47,011 nt of DNA from Desulfurococcaceae archaeon (GCA_020833245.1 JAJHQQ010000004.1:1-47011), one strand, 5' to 3'; shown: positions 1 through 8,047, counted from the stretch's first letter. Made by a program: numbers and translations. Notes: generated from the sequence alone by a model not told the origin.

Positions 1-632
1 AACTCCTGCTGGAGACCAGCTGGTATTTCAAGCTCAACTTGTAAACTACCGTCACTCAGCCACGTGGTCTTCTTAATAGACCCCATTGACTGCAGAGTTT
101 TTAAACCCCTACTAGCGTGCTCAGGCGGTAGCTTCACGATGACGTATGCTCGCGCGATCTTTATTGGCACAACCTTCGCTAATTTTGACACAATATCTTC
201 AAGTTGCTGCTCAGCGGGCTTAAAGGGGTCTATGTTTATTCTAGCCTGTTCTAGTGCTAATTCTAGTCTCTTAATTGGTATAGGCAACTTGGTTTTAGGG
301 TCAATAGCGTTCTTCGCGATCAAGTTGAGTACTTGTGCTCTCTTCTCCTCAATAAGTCTTCTCCTCTGTTCTGCAGTTAGCTGGATCTCTCCTCGCTTAA
401 TAATCTCTAGCGCCACTGTCCTGGGGTCGTCTGTTCCGAAGACTTCTCGCATAGCCTCCGGCGAGGCCTTTAATCCCTTTTTAGCGTCTTTGTATATGAA
501 GTCGCTGACGAGGACGTCGTCAATACTTACGGATTTGCCCTCCTTAAGCTTAATAGCCAAGTCGGGGTTTACGAGGATCTCGAATCTGTGTCCCCCAGCT
601 TCGTATTTAGCAATAACGTACTTTTCACTCAA
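1..632 (-). CDS. sbds: Ribosome maturation protein SBDS (Sdo1), 3' end outside window
   Basis: SBDS binds the large ribosomal subunit and acts in late 60S/50S maturation. The reverse-strand frame reads SEKYVIAKYEAGGHRFEILV at the N-terminus, then VNPDLAIKLKEGK and the DDVLVSDFIYKDAKKG segment typical of the FYSH domain. After this come the helical middle domain (TAEQRRRLIEEKR) and the start of the C-terminal ferredoxin-like domain; the gene runs off the left edge. The start is TTG at 632 behind GGGGGTG. It is the last visible gene of the L15e-RNase P-psmA block. In other archaea the exosome genes rrp4, rrp41 and rrp42 normally follow, so they are expected just outside. Family assignment is firm. 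Confidence 0.93.
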   Translation of the reverse strand, partial: MSEKYVIAKYEAGGHRFEILVNPDLAIKLKEGKSVSIDDVLVSDFIYKDAKKGLKASPEAMREVFGTDDPRTVALEIIKRGEIQLTAEQRRRLIEEKRAQVLNLIAKNAIDPKTKLPIPIKRLELALEQARINIDPFKPAEQQLEDIVSKLAKVVPIKIARAYVIVKLPPEHASRGLKTLQSMGSIKKTTWLSDGSLQVELEIPAGLQQE

Positions 633-724
633 AGTTCAAGCACCCCCTTAATTAAAAACCACACCTAACTGATTCAATCTGCGTCTAACTGCGCACACTA
701 TACGTCTAAATTAAAAAGCAATCT

Positions 725-1465
725 TTAAGCTTTTATCTTGCCTTCGCGCACGAGTTCTTCAATGTATTCTCTAATTTCGCTCTCGCTTAGTAACTTAAAC
801 TTCCTAGTCTCCTTATCCACGTAGCCAACTTCAATGAAGTTCTCGTATGGTTTGTTTTCAACAATACTCGTTATTGCCTGAATCGCGAGCTTAATAGTCT
901 CCCTGGTGTTAAGGTCGTACTTGTAGTTCTTCTCTAGGAAGTCCTGAACTACGTTGCCTTTCTCGCCTATAGCCACGGCGTAGTAGCCTATGTAGTTTCC
1001 ACTAGGCTCCGTCATGTAAAGGTGTACGCCTCTCTCATCAACACCGGCGAATATTATTGCAACGCCAAAGGGCCTCACGCCGGCGTGCTGTGTGTACACT
1101 TGTTTTACATCGCAGACGAGTTTAACTAAGTACTCTACTGACACCGGCTCATCGTAGAGTAGCCTGTAATAGAGGGATTGCTGAGTAGCGTAGTCTAGCA
1201 GTACTCTCCCGTCTCCAGCCATGCCAGCGTAAGTCGCACCCACGTGATCGTCTACTTTGAATATCTTCCTCACGCTCTTCTCGTCGGCTAGCGGTATGAC
1301 CTTACGCTTCTCAGCGGCGATCACGCTTGTACTCGCAGTTTTTATTCCAAGACTAGTCCAGCCTCTCCTCACTGTCTCAAACGCGTACTCTACCTGATAT
1401 ATTCTACCGTCAGGCGCGAATATCGTAATTGCCCTGTCGTACGCAGCCATCATTGGAAGACTCAC
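725..1465 (-). CDS. psmA: Proteasome subunit alpha
   Basis: Alpha-type 20S proteasome subunit that forms the outer gated rings. The N-terminus AAYDRAITIFAPDGRIYQVEYA is split as AAYDRAITIF plus APDGRIYQVEYA and is the alpha signature. An N-terminal nucleophile Thr is absent, as expected for alpha. Length 246 aa is normal. The start is GTG at 1465 with GGTGT 5 nt upstream, and a BoxA-like TTTTAAAT lies near 1504-1513 on this strand. It lies between Pop5 and SBDS, the arrangement known from the archaeal exosome-proteasome super-operon. The stop is separated from the SBDS start by about 90 bp. Confidence 0.97.
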   Translation of the reverse strand: MSLPMMAAYDRAITIFAPDGRIYQVEYAFETVRRGWTSLGIKTASTSVIAAEKRKVIPLADEKSVRKIFKVDDHVGATYAGMAGDGRVLLDYATQQSLYYRLLYDEPVSVEYLVKLVCDVKQVYTQHAGVRPFGVAIIFAGVDERGVHLYMTEPSGNYIGYYAVAIGEKGNVVQDFLEKNYKYDLNTRETIKLAIQAITSIVENKPYENFIEVGYVDKETRKFKLLSESEIREYIEELVREGKIKA

Positions 1466-1605
1466 AAGTCACACCTCTAGCCTCTACTCCCTCTAAGCAT
1501 AGTGTATTTAAAAGTGCTCCGGGATAATAAAACAGTTTCTCTGAACACTTAACATACTCAAAGCACCCTATTTAAACCCCTACTATTGAAATTAATCATA
1601 GGAAA

Positions 1606-1690
1606 GCGGGGGTGCCCGAGCCTGGTCAAAGGGGGCGGACTTAAGATCCGCTGGCGTAGGCCTGCGTGGGTTCAAATCCCACCCCCCGCA
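1606..1690 (+). tRNA. tRNA-Leu (anticodon TAA)
   Basis: Class II tRNA. The acceptor GCGGGGG (1606-1612) pairs with CCCCCGC (1683-1689), with discriminator A at 1690. The anticodon stem-loop is GCGGA CTTAAGA TCCGC with anticodon TAA. A long variable arm follows, then a T-arm with GTGGG TTCAAAT CCCAC. There is no intron and CCA is not encoded. A BoxA-like TATTTAAA at about 1569-1576 sits at the right distance upstream. The gene is on the plus strand inside an otherwise minus-strand block. Confidence 0.95.
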
Positions 1691-1742
1691 CAGTTATCAC
1701 GTTTATTCCCCTTCTCTGTAGTCACGTGAGAGGAGGGTTTAT

Positions 1743-2012
1743 ATGAAGAAGTTGATTTTAGCGGTGAGGAGTAAGGGGTGTGCTAATTGCATTGCTACAA
1801 TAGTTCCACACTTGTTTAGAATTAATGGAGTTAAAGGTGTTAGAGTTAAAGGGAGGATTGTAGAGGTTGTTTTAGAGGACGGTGCGAGCCCTGATCTAGT
1901 AGTTGGAGACGACACTGTTAGATCATACTACGAAATTCTAGACTGGAGAGTTGTGGAACTAGGAGATAGCGTAAATGTGAGTAGTAGTCGCTATCAGCTC
2001 GTCGCGAAGTAA
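1743..2012 (+). CDS. Small HMA-like (heavy-metal-associated fold) protein, unknown function
   Basis: 89 aa. I do not recognise a named family, but residues 8-36 (SKGCANCIATIVPHLFRING, then VKGVRVKGR) have the layout of an HMA/copper-chaperone domain: a CxxC at the end of strand 1, a helix, then a strand with alternating Val residues. The consensus GMTC is replaced by GCANC. The second half, with YYEILDWRVVELGD, would supply the remaining strand. No signal peptide or membrane segment is visible. The start ATG has a clear GGAGGG 5 nt upstream. It follows tRNA-Leu on the same strand and may be read from the tRNA promoter. Metal binding is an inference from the motif only. Confidence 0.6.
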   Translation: MKKLILAVRSKGCANCIATIVPHLFRINGVKGVRVKGRIVEVVLEDGASPDLVVGDDTVRSYYEILDWRVVELGDSVNVSSSRYQLVAK

Positions 2013-2044
2013 TCACCACTCATTCTGGGACGGCTTCATCACTA
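1992..2044 (-). ncRNA. Probable C/D box sRNA (2'-O-methylation guide)
   Basis: On the minus strand the elements have archaeal C/D sRNA spacing: C box GTGATGA (2042-2036), 12-nt guide, D' box ATGA (2023-2020), 3-nt spacer, C' box GTGATTA (2016-2010), 12-nt guide, D box CTGA (1997-1994). The guides are AGCCGTCCCAGA (before D') and CTTCGCGACGAG (before D). TA before C and TA after D can form the short terminal pair. It overlaps the stop codon and last codons of the convergent 1743-2012 gene, a common placement for archaeal sRNAs. D' is imperfect (ATGA for CTGA) and C' has one mismatch. I did not identify a target. Call rests on motif architecture only. Confidence 0.55.
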
Positions 2045-2069
2045 ATTATAGCTATTTCTCCACTTGTCC

Positions 2070-2546
2070 TTAAAATCTTAGTTTTCTAGTTAACTCCCTG
2101 GCTTTTTTCAATGTACCCGTTGTTCTCAGTGGTATAACTATGCAGTTCTTATCTCTAATTTTCTTCACGAGTCCGAGTGCGGCTATGAAGTGATCTAAGT
2201 AAACGTGTGTCACCCTGTAGACTCCTCTCTGAGTGTTCTCGTCGAAAAATACTAGTTGTGGTGAGGCCTTATAATAGGTGCTTTCACTAAATAGCTCTCT
2301 AAATTTACTTGAAACAGCCTCTGCGAGGTCCTCAAACTTAACTTTCTCTTCACATATAGCTGTAAAGACAACGTATCTTTTTCTAAGTTTTTTGACAACT
2401 AGTTCACTCTCGCGGACTCTTAAAATACTAGTGTAGACCTTGACGAGTTTGTTGAGCTTTAAGAGAACACGTATTAACATAAGAGTAGCCAGTAGCATTA
2501 AACCTAAGAGGATAGATAAGAGAGCGTCTATCAACTCAGTACTCAC
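2070..2546 (-). CDS. rnp2: RNase P protein component 2 (Pop5) with N-terminal hydrophobic segment
   Basis: Pop5/Rpp14-family subunit of RNase P, which trims tRNA 5' leaders. The domain runs from about residue 55 (RKRYVVFTAI) through DLAEAVSSKFRELF, VYLDHFIAALGLVKKI and the C-terminal VIPLRTTGTLKKAR. Unusually, residues 8-28 (LLSILLGLMLLATLMLIRVLL) form a convincing membrane-helix-like segment followed by Lys-rich sequence. The GTG start directly follows the Rpp30 TAG. A TTG at 2534 is an alternative with GGTGA 8 nt upstream. There is no ATG, GTG or TTG between the hydrophobic segment and the Pop5 core, so the hydrophobic N-terminus cannot be annotated away. Neighbours are Rpp30 and psmA. Confidence 0.9.
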   Translation of the reverse strand: MSTELIDALLSILLGLMLLATLMLIRVLLKLNKLVKVYTSILRVRESELVVKKLRKRYVVFTAICEEKVKFEDLAEAVSSKFRELFSESTYYKASPQLVFFDENTQRGVYRVTHVYLDHFIAALGLVKKIRDKNCIVIPLRTTGTLKKARELTRKLRF

Positions 2547-3167
2547 CTATAAGTTAACTCTCTTTCGATCTATGAGTTGCCTAGGAGTATTTGTTAGTGC
2601 CAGTATCGTTGCCCGCTCAGGTAGATCATATAGTGTTTTCATAGCTTTTACAACTACAACTGGGTGTACTAGGTCGAAGGGGCCTTTAGTGTAAGTACCC
2701 AGTACGAAACCAACTTTCCACCTTAATAGCATATTTAGCTTCCTGTAGAATTGACTTTTAACATCACTACTACTGTAGAGTAAGTGTGGTACAAGCACTT
2801 CTAGTGGCTTGTCATAGTACTTCATAACATTGAATTGGCCTTTATCAAACACCTGGATATTACGAGGAGTCAGTAGAATAGTGTCTACTCTACTATCGTG
2901 AGTACACCACCGAGCTACCTCGGTGGTCTCCGGGTGTACAGTGACAATAGTACTCTTGTACTCGATTCTCCCAAGGTCGATCTTTAAGTCGCTCACGCTA
3001 CTGGCATTTATAACAACCTTGTTCACAACACTAATACCCACGAGATCTGATCCGCGCTCTAATCGCCTCTCTAGGCAAGCCACGTGAGTATAGCCGAGTT
3101 TGTAGTGTAATTGGAGGACTTCTCTACTGCACGTAACAGCGTGTATATCTGCAAAAAAGCGCTCCAA
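2547..3167 (-). CDS. rnp3: RNase P protein component 3 (Rpp30)
   Basis: TIM-barrel-like Rpp30 subunit of RNase P, partner of Pop5. Recognisable features are the N-terminal FFADIHAV strand, the central DTILLTPRN, the KPLEVLVPHLL segment and a late helix ending in RATILALTNTPRQLI. Length 206 aa is in the family range. The start is TTG at 3167 with GGTGC 7 nt upstream. The stop abuts the Pop5 start with no gap, so the two are translationally coupled. Confidence 0.9.
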   Translation of the reverse strand: MERFFADIHAVTCSREVLQLHYKLGYTHVACLERRLERGSDLVGISVVNKVVINASSVSDLKIDLGRIEYKSTIVTVHPETTEVARWCTHDSRVDTILLTPRNIQVFDKGQFNVMKYYDKPLEVLVPHLLYSSSDVKSQFYRKLNMLLRWKVGFVLGTYTKGPFDLVHPVVVVKAMKTLYDLPERATILALTNTPRQLIDRKRVNL

Positions 3168-3234
3168 TACGGTAGCACCCAGCGTAGTGCCTCTCGCCTA
3201 GAACAGTCTAGTGTGTGGATAGTTAAATATTCGC

Positions 3235-3714
3235 TTATGCTATTAAACCCGTGCTTCTCAAAAACTCGTCTACTTCTCTCTGTTTCTTAATGTTTTTCAA
3301 GTAAATAGTAAACTTGACGACGTCATCTGTGTCTAGTATCTGAAGCTTGTTTTGAAGGAGGCTTTGCTTAGAGAATCTTATGGTGAATTTCCTATCACCT
3401 GGATCGTAGCGTAGTCCACTGGTTATTTTAAGTATTCTCTTCTCGCCCTCATCTAGTCTACTAGCTACGTACTTCACTATTGTCGAGACTATGGAGGGAT
3501 CATCAACTCTAATAGATAACACTGCAATAGGGTTTCCAAAGTAGCCCTTCTCGTACTTTACAGTAGGAGCCATCTTCGGCCGTAAGTCCTCTGGGAGAAG
3601 AGTTTTCATCGAGTACTCTACTCGCGTACAATCCTCTGTGGCGTGACATAGAGCAGTGATCTCGACGCAGGAGACCTCTACTTCTCTTCTCTCAGCTTTT
3701 CTGCTACTTGCCAA
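3235..3714 (-). CDS. COG1325-type RNA-binding protein (exosome-operon protein)
   Basis: 159 aa, resembling the archaeal COG1325/DUF54 family of predicted exosome-associated RNA-binding proteins. Visible family features are the N-terminal strand [17 protein letters not shown], the KTLLPED segment and the C-terminal [12 protein letters not shown]. The biochemical role is not established. The start is TTG at 3714, inside the last codons of L15e (37-nt overlap). No better start exists in the next 30 codons. The L15e-COG1325-Rpp30-Pop5-psmA-SBDS order is the conserved archaeal super-operon and supports the assignment. Confidence 0.8.
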   Translation of the reverse strand: MASSRKAERREVEVSCVEITALCHATEDCTRVEYSMKTLLPEDLRPKMAPTVKYEKGYFGNPIAVLSIRVDDPSIVSTIVKYVASRLDEGEKRILKITSGLRYDPGDRKFTIRFSKQSLLQNKLQILDTDDVVKFTIYLKNIKKQREVDEFLRSTGLIA

Positions 3715-4343
3715 TGTTCACGTGCCCCTCTACTAGCCTCGTGCCTCTTCTTTAATTCACGCTCGCTCTGCTTCTTCTTCCACTTGTAGTACACAGTACC
3801 CCTGAGCCCCCTGCTCTTTCTCAGCCCTCTCATCTTCTTGCCCGCACTTGTTAATCCTCTAAATACTCTTCCTCTGTTCTGTGGTTCACATATCCACTTA
3901 ACTTCCGGGTCTCTGCATACTGAGGGGTGGTGCGGGTCTACGAGTATAACTTCAAACCACTTGTACTTACCGTCTTCGCCTACGTAGTAGCTGTTTAGCA
4001 CTTCTAGGTTCCTGTACTTTCTCGCCGCTCTTTCTTCAGCTATTAGTCTCAGGCTCTTCGCTGGAGCGTAGCCGTACACACCCATTCTCTTGGGTCTACG
4101 GCCACTTCTCGGTCTGGGTTTCCTCTGCCCTCCCTTCCTTACGCGCACACGGACGACTATGAAGCCTATTTTAGCTTTGTATCCCAGTGCTCTAGCCCTA
4201 TCTAGTCTACTCGGCTTCTCGATCCTGGTGACTGTTGGTTCTCTCCTCCACTCAATTAGCCTTTTTCTAAGTAGTTCTCTGAGCTCTCCTCTATAGATCT
4301 CCCTCCATGTCAGGGCTAAGTAGTGGTACATGCTCTTAGCCAA
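3678..4343 (-). CDS. rpl15e: 50S ribosomal protein L15e
   Basis: Basic large-subunit protein. The N-terminal [12 protein letters not shown], the [20 protein letters not shown] core, the [12 protein letters not shown] loop and the [14 protein letters not shown] motif are diagnostic. Length 221 aa is slightly above the usual ~195 because of a Lys/Arg-rich C-terminal tail. The start is TTG at 4343 with GGTGC 6 nt upstream; ATG at 4331 is the alternative. A BoxA-like CTTTAAGTATA at about 4366-4375 precedes it, so this is the first gene of the RNase P/proteasome operon. Confidence 0.95.
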   Translation of the reverse strand: MAKSMYHYLALTWREIYRGELRELLRKRLIEWRREPTVTRIEKPSRLDRARALGYKAKIGFIVVRVRVRKGGQRKPRPRSGRRPKRMGVYGYAPAKSLRLIAEERAARKYRNLEVLNSYYVGEDGKYKWFEVILVDPHHPSVCRDPEVKWICEPQNRGRVFRGLTSAGKKMRGLRKSRGLRGTVYYKWKKKQSERELKKRHEASRGAREHWQVAEKLREEK

Positions 4344-4390
4344 TTTAAAGCACCGTCTCAGTGCCGGTATACTTAAAGATGTGCTAGGGG

Positions 4391-4398
4391 TTTATATA
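4391..4398 (+). promoter_or_regulatory. BoxA of the YchF-like GTPase gene
   Basis: TTTATATA. A start site about 26 nt from its centre would fall near 4420, so the mRNA would be leaderless or nearly so at the GTG at 4426. Confidence 0.55.
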
Positions 4399-4425
4399 GA
4401 AGTGTAAGTGTGGGTGTGCTATACA

Positions 4426-5652
4426 GTGCCGGTACCTGAGAGGATTATTGGCATTGTGGGTAAAACCAATGTTGGAAAGTCGACTCTATTCTCCGCAATG
4501 ACGATGATTCCGGTGAAAATAGCAGATCACCCGTTCACGACTATAGAGCCTAATATTGGAGTGGCGTATGTGAAGAAGAGGTGTGTTCACGTTGAGCTGG
4601 GACTCACAGGCTGCAATCCCAGAACAGGATTCTGCGTTAAGGGGTTTAGATTCATACCAGTAAAAGTAATGGACGTCGCAGGGCTTGTTCCTGGTGCGCA
4701 CAGAGGGAGAGGTCTCGGAAACAAGTTTATGGATGACTTGAGACAGGCAGATGTGCTTATTCACGTTGTCGACGCGGCTGGCTCAACGGATCTTGATGGA
4801 AATAGGGTTAAACCCGGGTCGGCGGATCCCGTTGAAGAGGCTAAGAGTATACTCTTCGAGATTAATGAGTGGTTTAAGAACGTTATTGTGAGAATATGGG
4901 AGAATAAGATATCGAGAACAATTGTAACAGCTCAAAACCCCGTCGAGGTTATCTACCAGAACATATCTGGGTTAAATGTAAAGAGAGCACATGTAATTGA
5001 CGCTATAAGGCAAGCGGGACTGGACTCTAAGCACCCTAAGAACTGGAGTCTAAGCGACGTAGTAGAGTTCTCCCTTAAGCTCAGAGAGGTCTCAAAGCCA
5101 ATTATAGTAGCCGCTAATAAAGCGGATTTCCCCGAGGCTAAGGATAATGTAAAGAGGCTCATAGGAGAGCTTGGAGAAGAGAACGTGGTGCCTGTCAGCG
5201 CCTTAGCAGAGCTCATTATTAGAAAGGCCTCACAGACTGGTCTAGTAGACTACGTTCCTGGCGACGCTGACTTCGAGATTAGGGATCCCGCGGCGCTCAC
5301 GAGAGAGCAACTTAAAGTGCTCGAGATGATCAGGGAAAGCGTCTTAAAGCCCCATGGGTCAACCGGAGTTCAAGAGCTACTGAGAAGGGCTGTCTTCGAC
5401 AAGTTAAAACTAATAGCTGTTTACCCGGTGGCGGATGAGAGCAGGCTGAGTGATCACAGCGGAAACGTTCTACCAGACGCGTACCTCGTTGAGCGTGGAA
5501 CAACAATTAGAGAGCTCGCGTACTCAATACACACAGCTCTAGGAGAGGGATTTCTCTACGCTATTGACGCTAAGAGGAGAAGGCGTGTTGGAGAGAGCTA
5601 CGTGTTGGCAGACGACGACGTCGTGAAAATAGTATCTACTCTCTCACGTTAA
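4426..5652 (+). CDS. YchF/Obg-like translation-associated GTPase
   Basis: Archaeal member of the YchF/OLA1-related P-loop GTPases. Walker A GKTNVGKST lies near the N-terminus and is followed by the DHPFTTIEPNIG switch I segment, DVAGLVPGAHRGRGLGNKF (G3) and AANKAD (G4). A C-terminal TGS-like domain ends with VLADDDVVKIV. The NKAD form of G4 predicts GTP rather than the ATP preference of bacterial YchF. The frame is open from GTG 4408, with GTG also at 4414. I prefer GTG 4426 (VPVPERIIGIVG) because the BoxA places the transcript start at about 4420. Its last 4 nt overlap the convergent DUF2095 gene. Confidence 0.88.
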   Translation: MPVPERIIGIVGKTNVGKSTLFSAMTMIPVKIADHPFTTIEPNIGVAYVKKRCVHVELGLTGCNPRTGFCVKGFRFIPVKVMDVAGLVPGAHRGRGLGNKFMDDLRQADVLIHVVDAAGSTDLDGNRVKPGSADPVEEAKSILFEINEWFKNVIVRIWENKISRTIVTAQNPVEVIYQNISGLNVKRAHVIDAIRQAGLDSKHPKNWSLSDVVEFSLKLREVSKPIIVAANKADFPEAKDNVKRLIGELGEENVVPVSALAELIIRKASQTGLVDYVPGDADFEIRDPAALTREQLKVLEMIRESVLKPHGSTGVQELLRRAVFDKLKLIAVYPVADESRLSDHSGNVLPDAYLVERGTTIRELAYSIHTALGEGFLYAIDAKRRRRVGESYVLADDDVVKIVSTLSR

Positions 5653-6044
5653 GTAGAGTCTTGTTCTTCGAGTTTTTGAGCCATTCGCTTCCGCATAAGG
5701 CTCCAGTATCTCTTAGCTTCTCGGTAGTAGTAGTCAGGTTCCTTTCTCCTACCAAAGAACTCTAAGCCTTTAGTAAGCAGGATCTTCTTTAACTCCTCTG
5801 CTTCTTCACTGGTTAGCTCTCCTCTACCAGCTAAGTAGTCTACTACTCTAATAGCCTCCTCTACGCTCTTACACCTCGTTATGTAGTCGACGACTGTGGG
5901 TACATAGTTCCTCCAGGGGTCTGAGAAGCCGCTCTCTACTCTCAATGCGAGTTGCTTGGTTTTATTACTAAATATCTCCTCTGCTAGTTTAGGGAACTTC
6001 TTCTTGAACTCCTCTACGTCGAACTCGTATGACAAGTCCACCAC
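5649..6044 (-). CDS. DUF2095-family protein, unknown function
   Basis: 131 aa archaeal-only conserved protein. I place it in DUF2095 from the pattern FPKLAEEI, LRVESGFSDPWRNYVPTVVDYI, a helix with EEAIRVVDYLAGRGEL, and the C-terminal GLEFFGRRKEPDYYY. It is soluble and predicted mostly helical, with no catalytic motif I can name. It ends 4 nt inside the convergent GTPase gene and lies immediately downstream of the nucleotidyltransferase gene, with a gap of only 19 bp, so the two are probably co-transcribed. Confidence 0.7.
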   Translation of the reverse strand: MVDLSYEFDVEEFKKKFPKLAEEIFSNKTKQLALRVESGFSDPWRNYVPTVVDYITRCKSVEEAIRVVDYLAGRGELTSEEAEELKKILLTKGLEFFGRRKEPDYYYREAKRYWSLMRKRMAQKLEEQDST

Positions 6045-6063
6045 CAGTTAACAGCATTCTACA

Positions 6064-7302
6064 CTAAGATTTATTGTGCTGGGGGTATATAGTGTTTGAT
6101 GGGACATCTCTATAGACGACTGTGCCTGGAAGTATCCAGCTGTATGAGCCGATCTTGACGCCAGGCATTATAGAGACATTTACACCAGTCCTCACGTGTG
6201 CGCCAATAACACTTCCTAGTTTAACTCTCCCCGTGTCCTCGAGTACTCCCTTAATGAGCATTTTTACGGGCCTCTCGTCAAATCTGAGGTTTGCGAGAAT
6301 AGTTCCGGCACCTAGATTAACGCCCTCGCAGACTATACTGTCACCTATGTACGCTAAGTGAGATGCGTGCACATTTTCCATTACAACGCTCTCTTTGACC
6401 TCTACGGAGAAACCTATTCTAGCGTTATCACATATCACGCTCCAAGGTCTAATATAAGAATGTGGGCCAATAACAGCTCCTCTCCCAATATATACTGGGC
6501 CCTCTATCACGGTAAAGGGTTTTACCACCGCGCCATCTTCTATGTGCACGTTGCCCTCAATGTACACTGGATTCTCAACTCTGCCCTTTATTGTCCTAGT
6601 TATGTTTAATAGTGCTGTCTTGTTGGCTTCGAGTATGTGCCACGGCTTACCAATATCAATCCACTTTCCACTGTACTCGTAGACTCTCACAGTGCCACTA
6701 CTAGCTATGTTACTGACAATACTCGTGAGCTCTACTTCACCCCTTGGGCTTAGTGGAACATTGCTGTTACTAATAATGTCTTTAACTCTAAGCTTGTATA
6801 TTCCAGCGTTTACTATATTCGACTCTGGGTGCTCGGGCTTCTCAACAATATACTTTAACCTGCCCCCCTCAGCTACTAGAACGCCATAGTCTCTTGGATT
6901 GGGAACTCTTACTCCAACAATAACGTTGTCGCTAATCGCGCTCAGACTCTTAAAGACCCCCCAGTCTTCTAAGAAGACATCGGAGTAAGTGATTACTACT
7001 TCGTCGTCGGGGTCTAGTACTTTAATTGCCTCTAAAACAGCATCGCCGGTTCCCAGCAACCTCTCTTGTTTAACGTATCTAACTCTGCTATTAAAACCGT
7101 GAGAATTGAGGTATCCGGCTACGAGATCAGACTTGTACCCGACGACAACAATGACCTCGTCTACTACGCTGAGAAGATTCTCTACGTGCCAGTGTACTAT
7201 AGGCTTACATAGAACTGGTATTAGCGCCTTCGGCCTCGTCTCCGTTATCGGTCTAAGCCTGGTCCCCTCACCCGCTGCGAGTACAATCGCCTTTAGTGGC
7301 AA
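6064..7302 (-). CDS. Bifunctional sugar-1-phosphate nucleotidylyltransferase/acetyltransferase (GlmU-like)
   Basis: 412 aa, two domains. The N-terminal nucleotidyltransferase domain (about 1-230) has LAAGEGTRLRPITETRPKAL in two parts (LAAGEGTRL, RPITETRPKALIPV), a metal-binding TYSDVF and the VEKPE motif. The C-terminal left-handed beta-helix (about 240-400) has hexapeptide repeats such as IGRGAVIGPHSYI and LGSVIGAHVRTGVNVSI. This matches Sulfolobus ST0452-type enzymes making UDP-GlcNAc or dTDP-sugars; the exact sugar cannot be read from sequence. The start is TTG at 7302 with GGTGA 4 nt upstream. The upstream gap contains a perfect 14-bp palindrome. Confidence 0.85.
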   Translation of the reverse strand: MPLKAIVLAAGEGTRLRPITETRPKALIPVLCKPIVHWHVENLLSVVDEVIVVVGYKSDLVAGYLNSHGFNSRVRYVKQERLLGTGDAVLEAIKVLDPDDEVVITYSDVFLEDWGVFKSLSAISDNVIVGVRVPNPRDYGVLVAEGGRLKYIVEKPEHPESNIVNAGIYKLRVKDIISNSNVPLSPRGEVELTSIVSNIASSGTVRVYEYSGKWIDIGKPWHILEANKTALLNITRTIKGRVENPVYIEGNVHIEDGAVVKPFTVIEGPVYIGRGAVIGPHSYIRPWSVICDNARIGFSVEVKESVVMENVHASHLAYIGDSIVCEGVNLGAGTILANLRFDERPVKMLIKGVLEDTGRVKLGSVIGAHVRTGVNVSIMPGVKIGSYSWILPGTVVYRDVPSNTIYPQHNKS

Positions 7303-7362
7303 GAAATCACCTAATTTAAACCATGTGCACTCAGAGTAAATCTTACTTGTCTTGATTTAAGG

Positions 7363-7376
7363 TACGTAGCTACGTA
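7363..7376. promoter_or_regulatory. Perfect 14-bp palindrome, possible operator
   Basis: TACGTAGCTACGTA is its own reverse complement. It lies in the 100-bp gap between the S3Ae stop (7403) and the nucleotidyltransferase start (7302), both on the minus strand. A dimeric regulator site is one reading. A short transcript-end hairpin is another, although a palindrome with no loop forms a poor hairpin. Confidence 0.35.
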
Positions 7377-7402
7377 GTTAAAAATGCAGAGCGTGTTTAT
7401 AC

Positions 7403-8047
7403 TTACTTTGTAGTTGTAGTTTTACGTAGCTGTATGGGTGAGATCACTACTGCTGGTTTAGGCCCCTCGGGTGTTGGAACCATGAGCAGTTTTGTCTTGT
7501 ATACTTCTACTCTCCTAATTGGGTAGATCTTCCTCGCGAGCTCTGTTATTTCACTAGAGATCTTGTAGCTGAAGATCTCTGAGATCAACTCGGCTAGAGT
7601 GAGACTAGGTGCTTTGTTTAAAATGTAGTCACGCATAATTCTCCTAATTGCCCTCTTCTGGCTACTCTTACATCTATAGCTTGTTAAGGCCACAATAGTC
7701 GTTCTCAACACGTAGCTGTCTTTTGTCGTAATGTCGAATATTCCCTGTATCTTGCTACTCTTCCTCCTAATTAAGCTCCTCATGTAGTCCCTGGCTAGCT
7801 CGTGTCCCTTAAATCTCGTGTATGCTTTATCCCCCTCTACTTTAATAATCTGAAAGTAGAGTTTAACGTGAACTTGTGAAATGTCGCCTGTAATATCATA
7901 CAGTGTAGTCTCGAGAACTCTCCCTATTAGCTTGTCCGGGTCGTCAGCTGGAATAGTCCCCAAGCTAATATTGTTAAACATCTCCGGTGCTAAGACCTCA
8001 TACCACTTCTTCATTTTCCACTTATCTTTAACGACCCTAGTAGACAA
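7403..8047 (-). CDS. rps3ae: 30S ribosomal protein S3Ae (eS1)
   Basis: Small-subunit protein eS1. Diagnostic segments are VKDKWKMKKWYEVLAPEMF, SLGTIPADDPDKLIGRVLE, RFKGHELARDYMRSL and IRRVEVYKTKLL. The frame is open to GTG 8059, but TTG at 8047 gives the family N-terminus STRVVKDKWK and has GGTGT 8 nt upstream, so I prefer it. It is the last gene of the S6e-to-S3Ae minus-strand cluster, 59 bp after Pcc1. Confidence 0.95.
   Translation of the reverse strand: MSTRVVKDKWKMKKWYEVLAPEMFNNISLGTIPADDPDKLIGRVLETTLYDITGDISQVHVKLYFQIIKVEGDKAYTRFKGHELARDYMRSLIRRKSSKIQGIFDITTKDSYVLRTTIVALTSYRCKSSQKRAIRRIMRDYILNKAPSLTLAELISEIFSYKISSEITELARKIYPIRRVEVYKTKLLMVPTPEGPKPAVVISPIQLRKTTTTK

Noticed and set aside
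64-651. 195-codon plus-strand open frame over the SBDS gene
   Set aside because: Antisense shadow of SBDS; no family resemblance, while the minus-strand frame is clearly SBDS.
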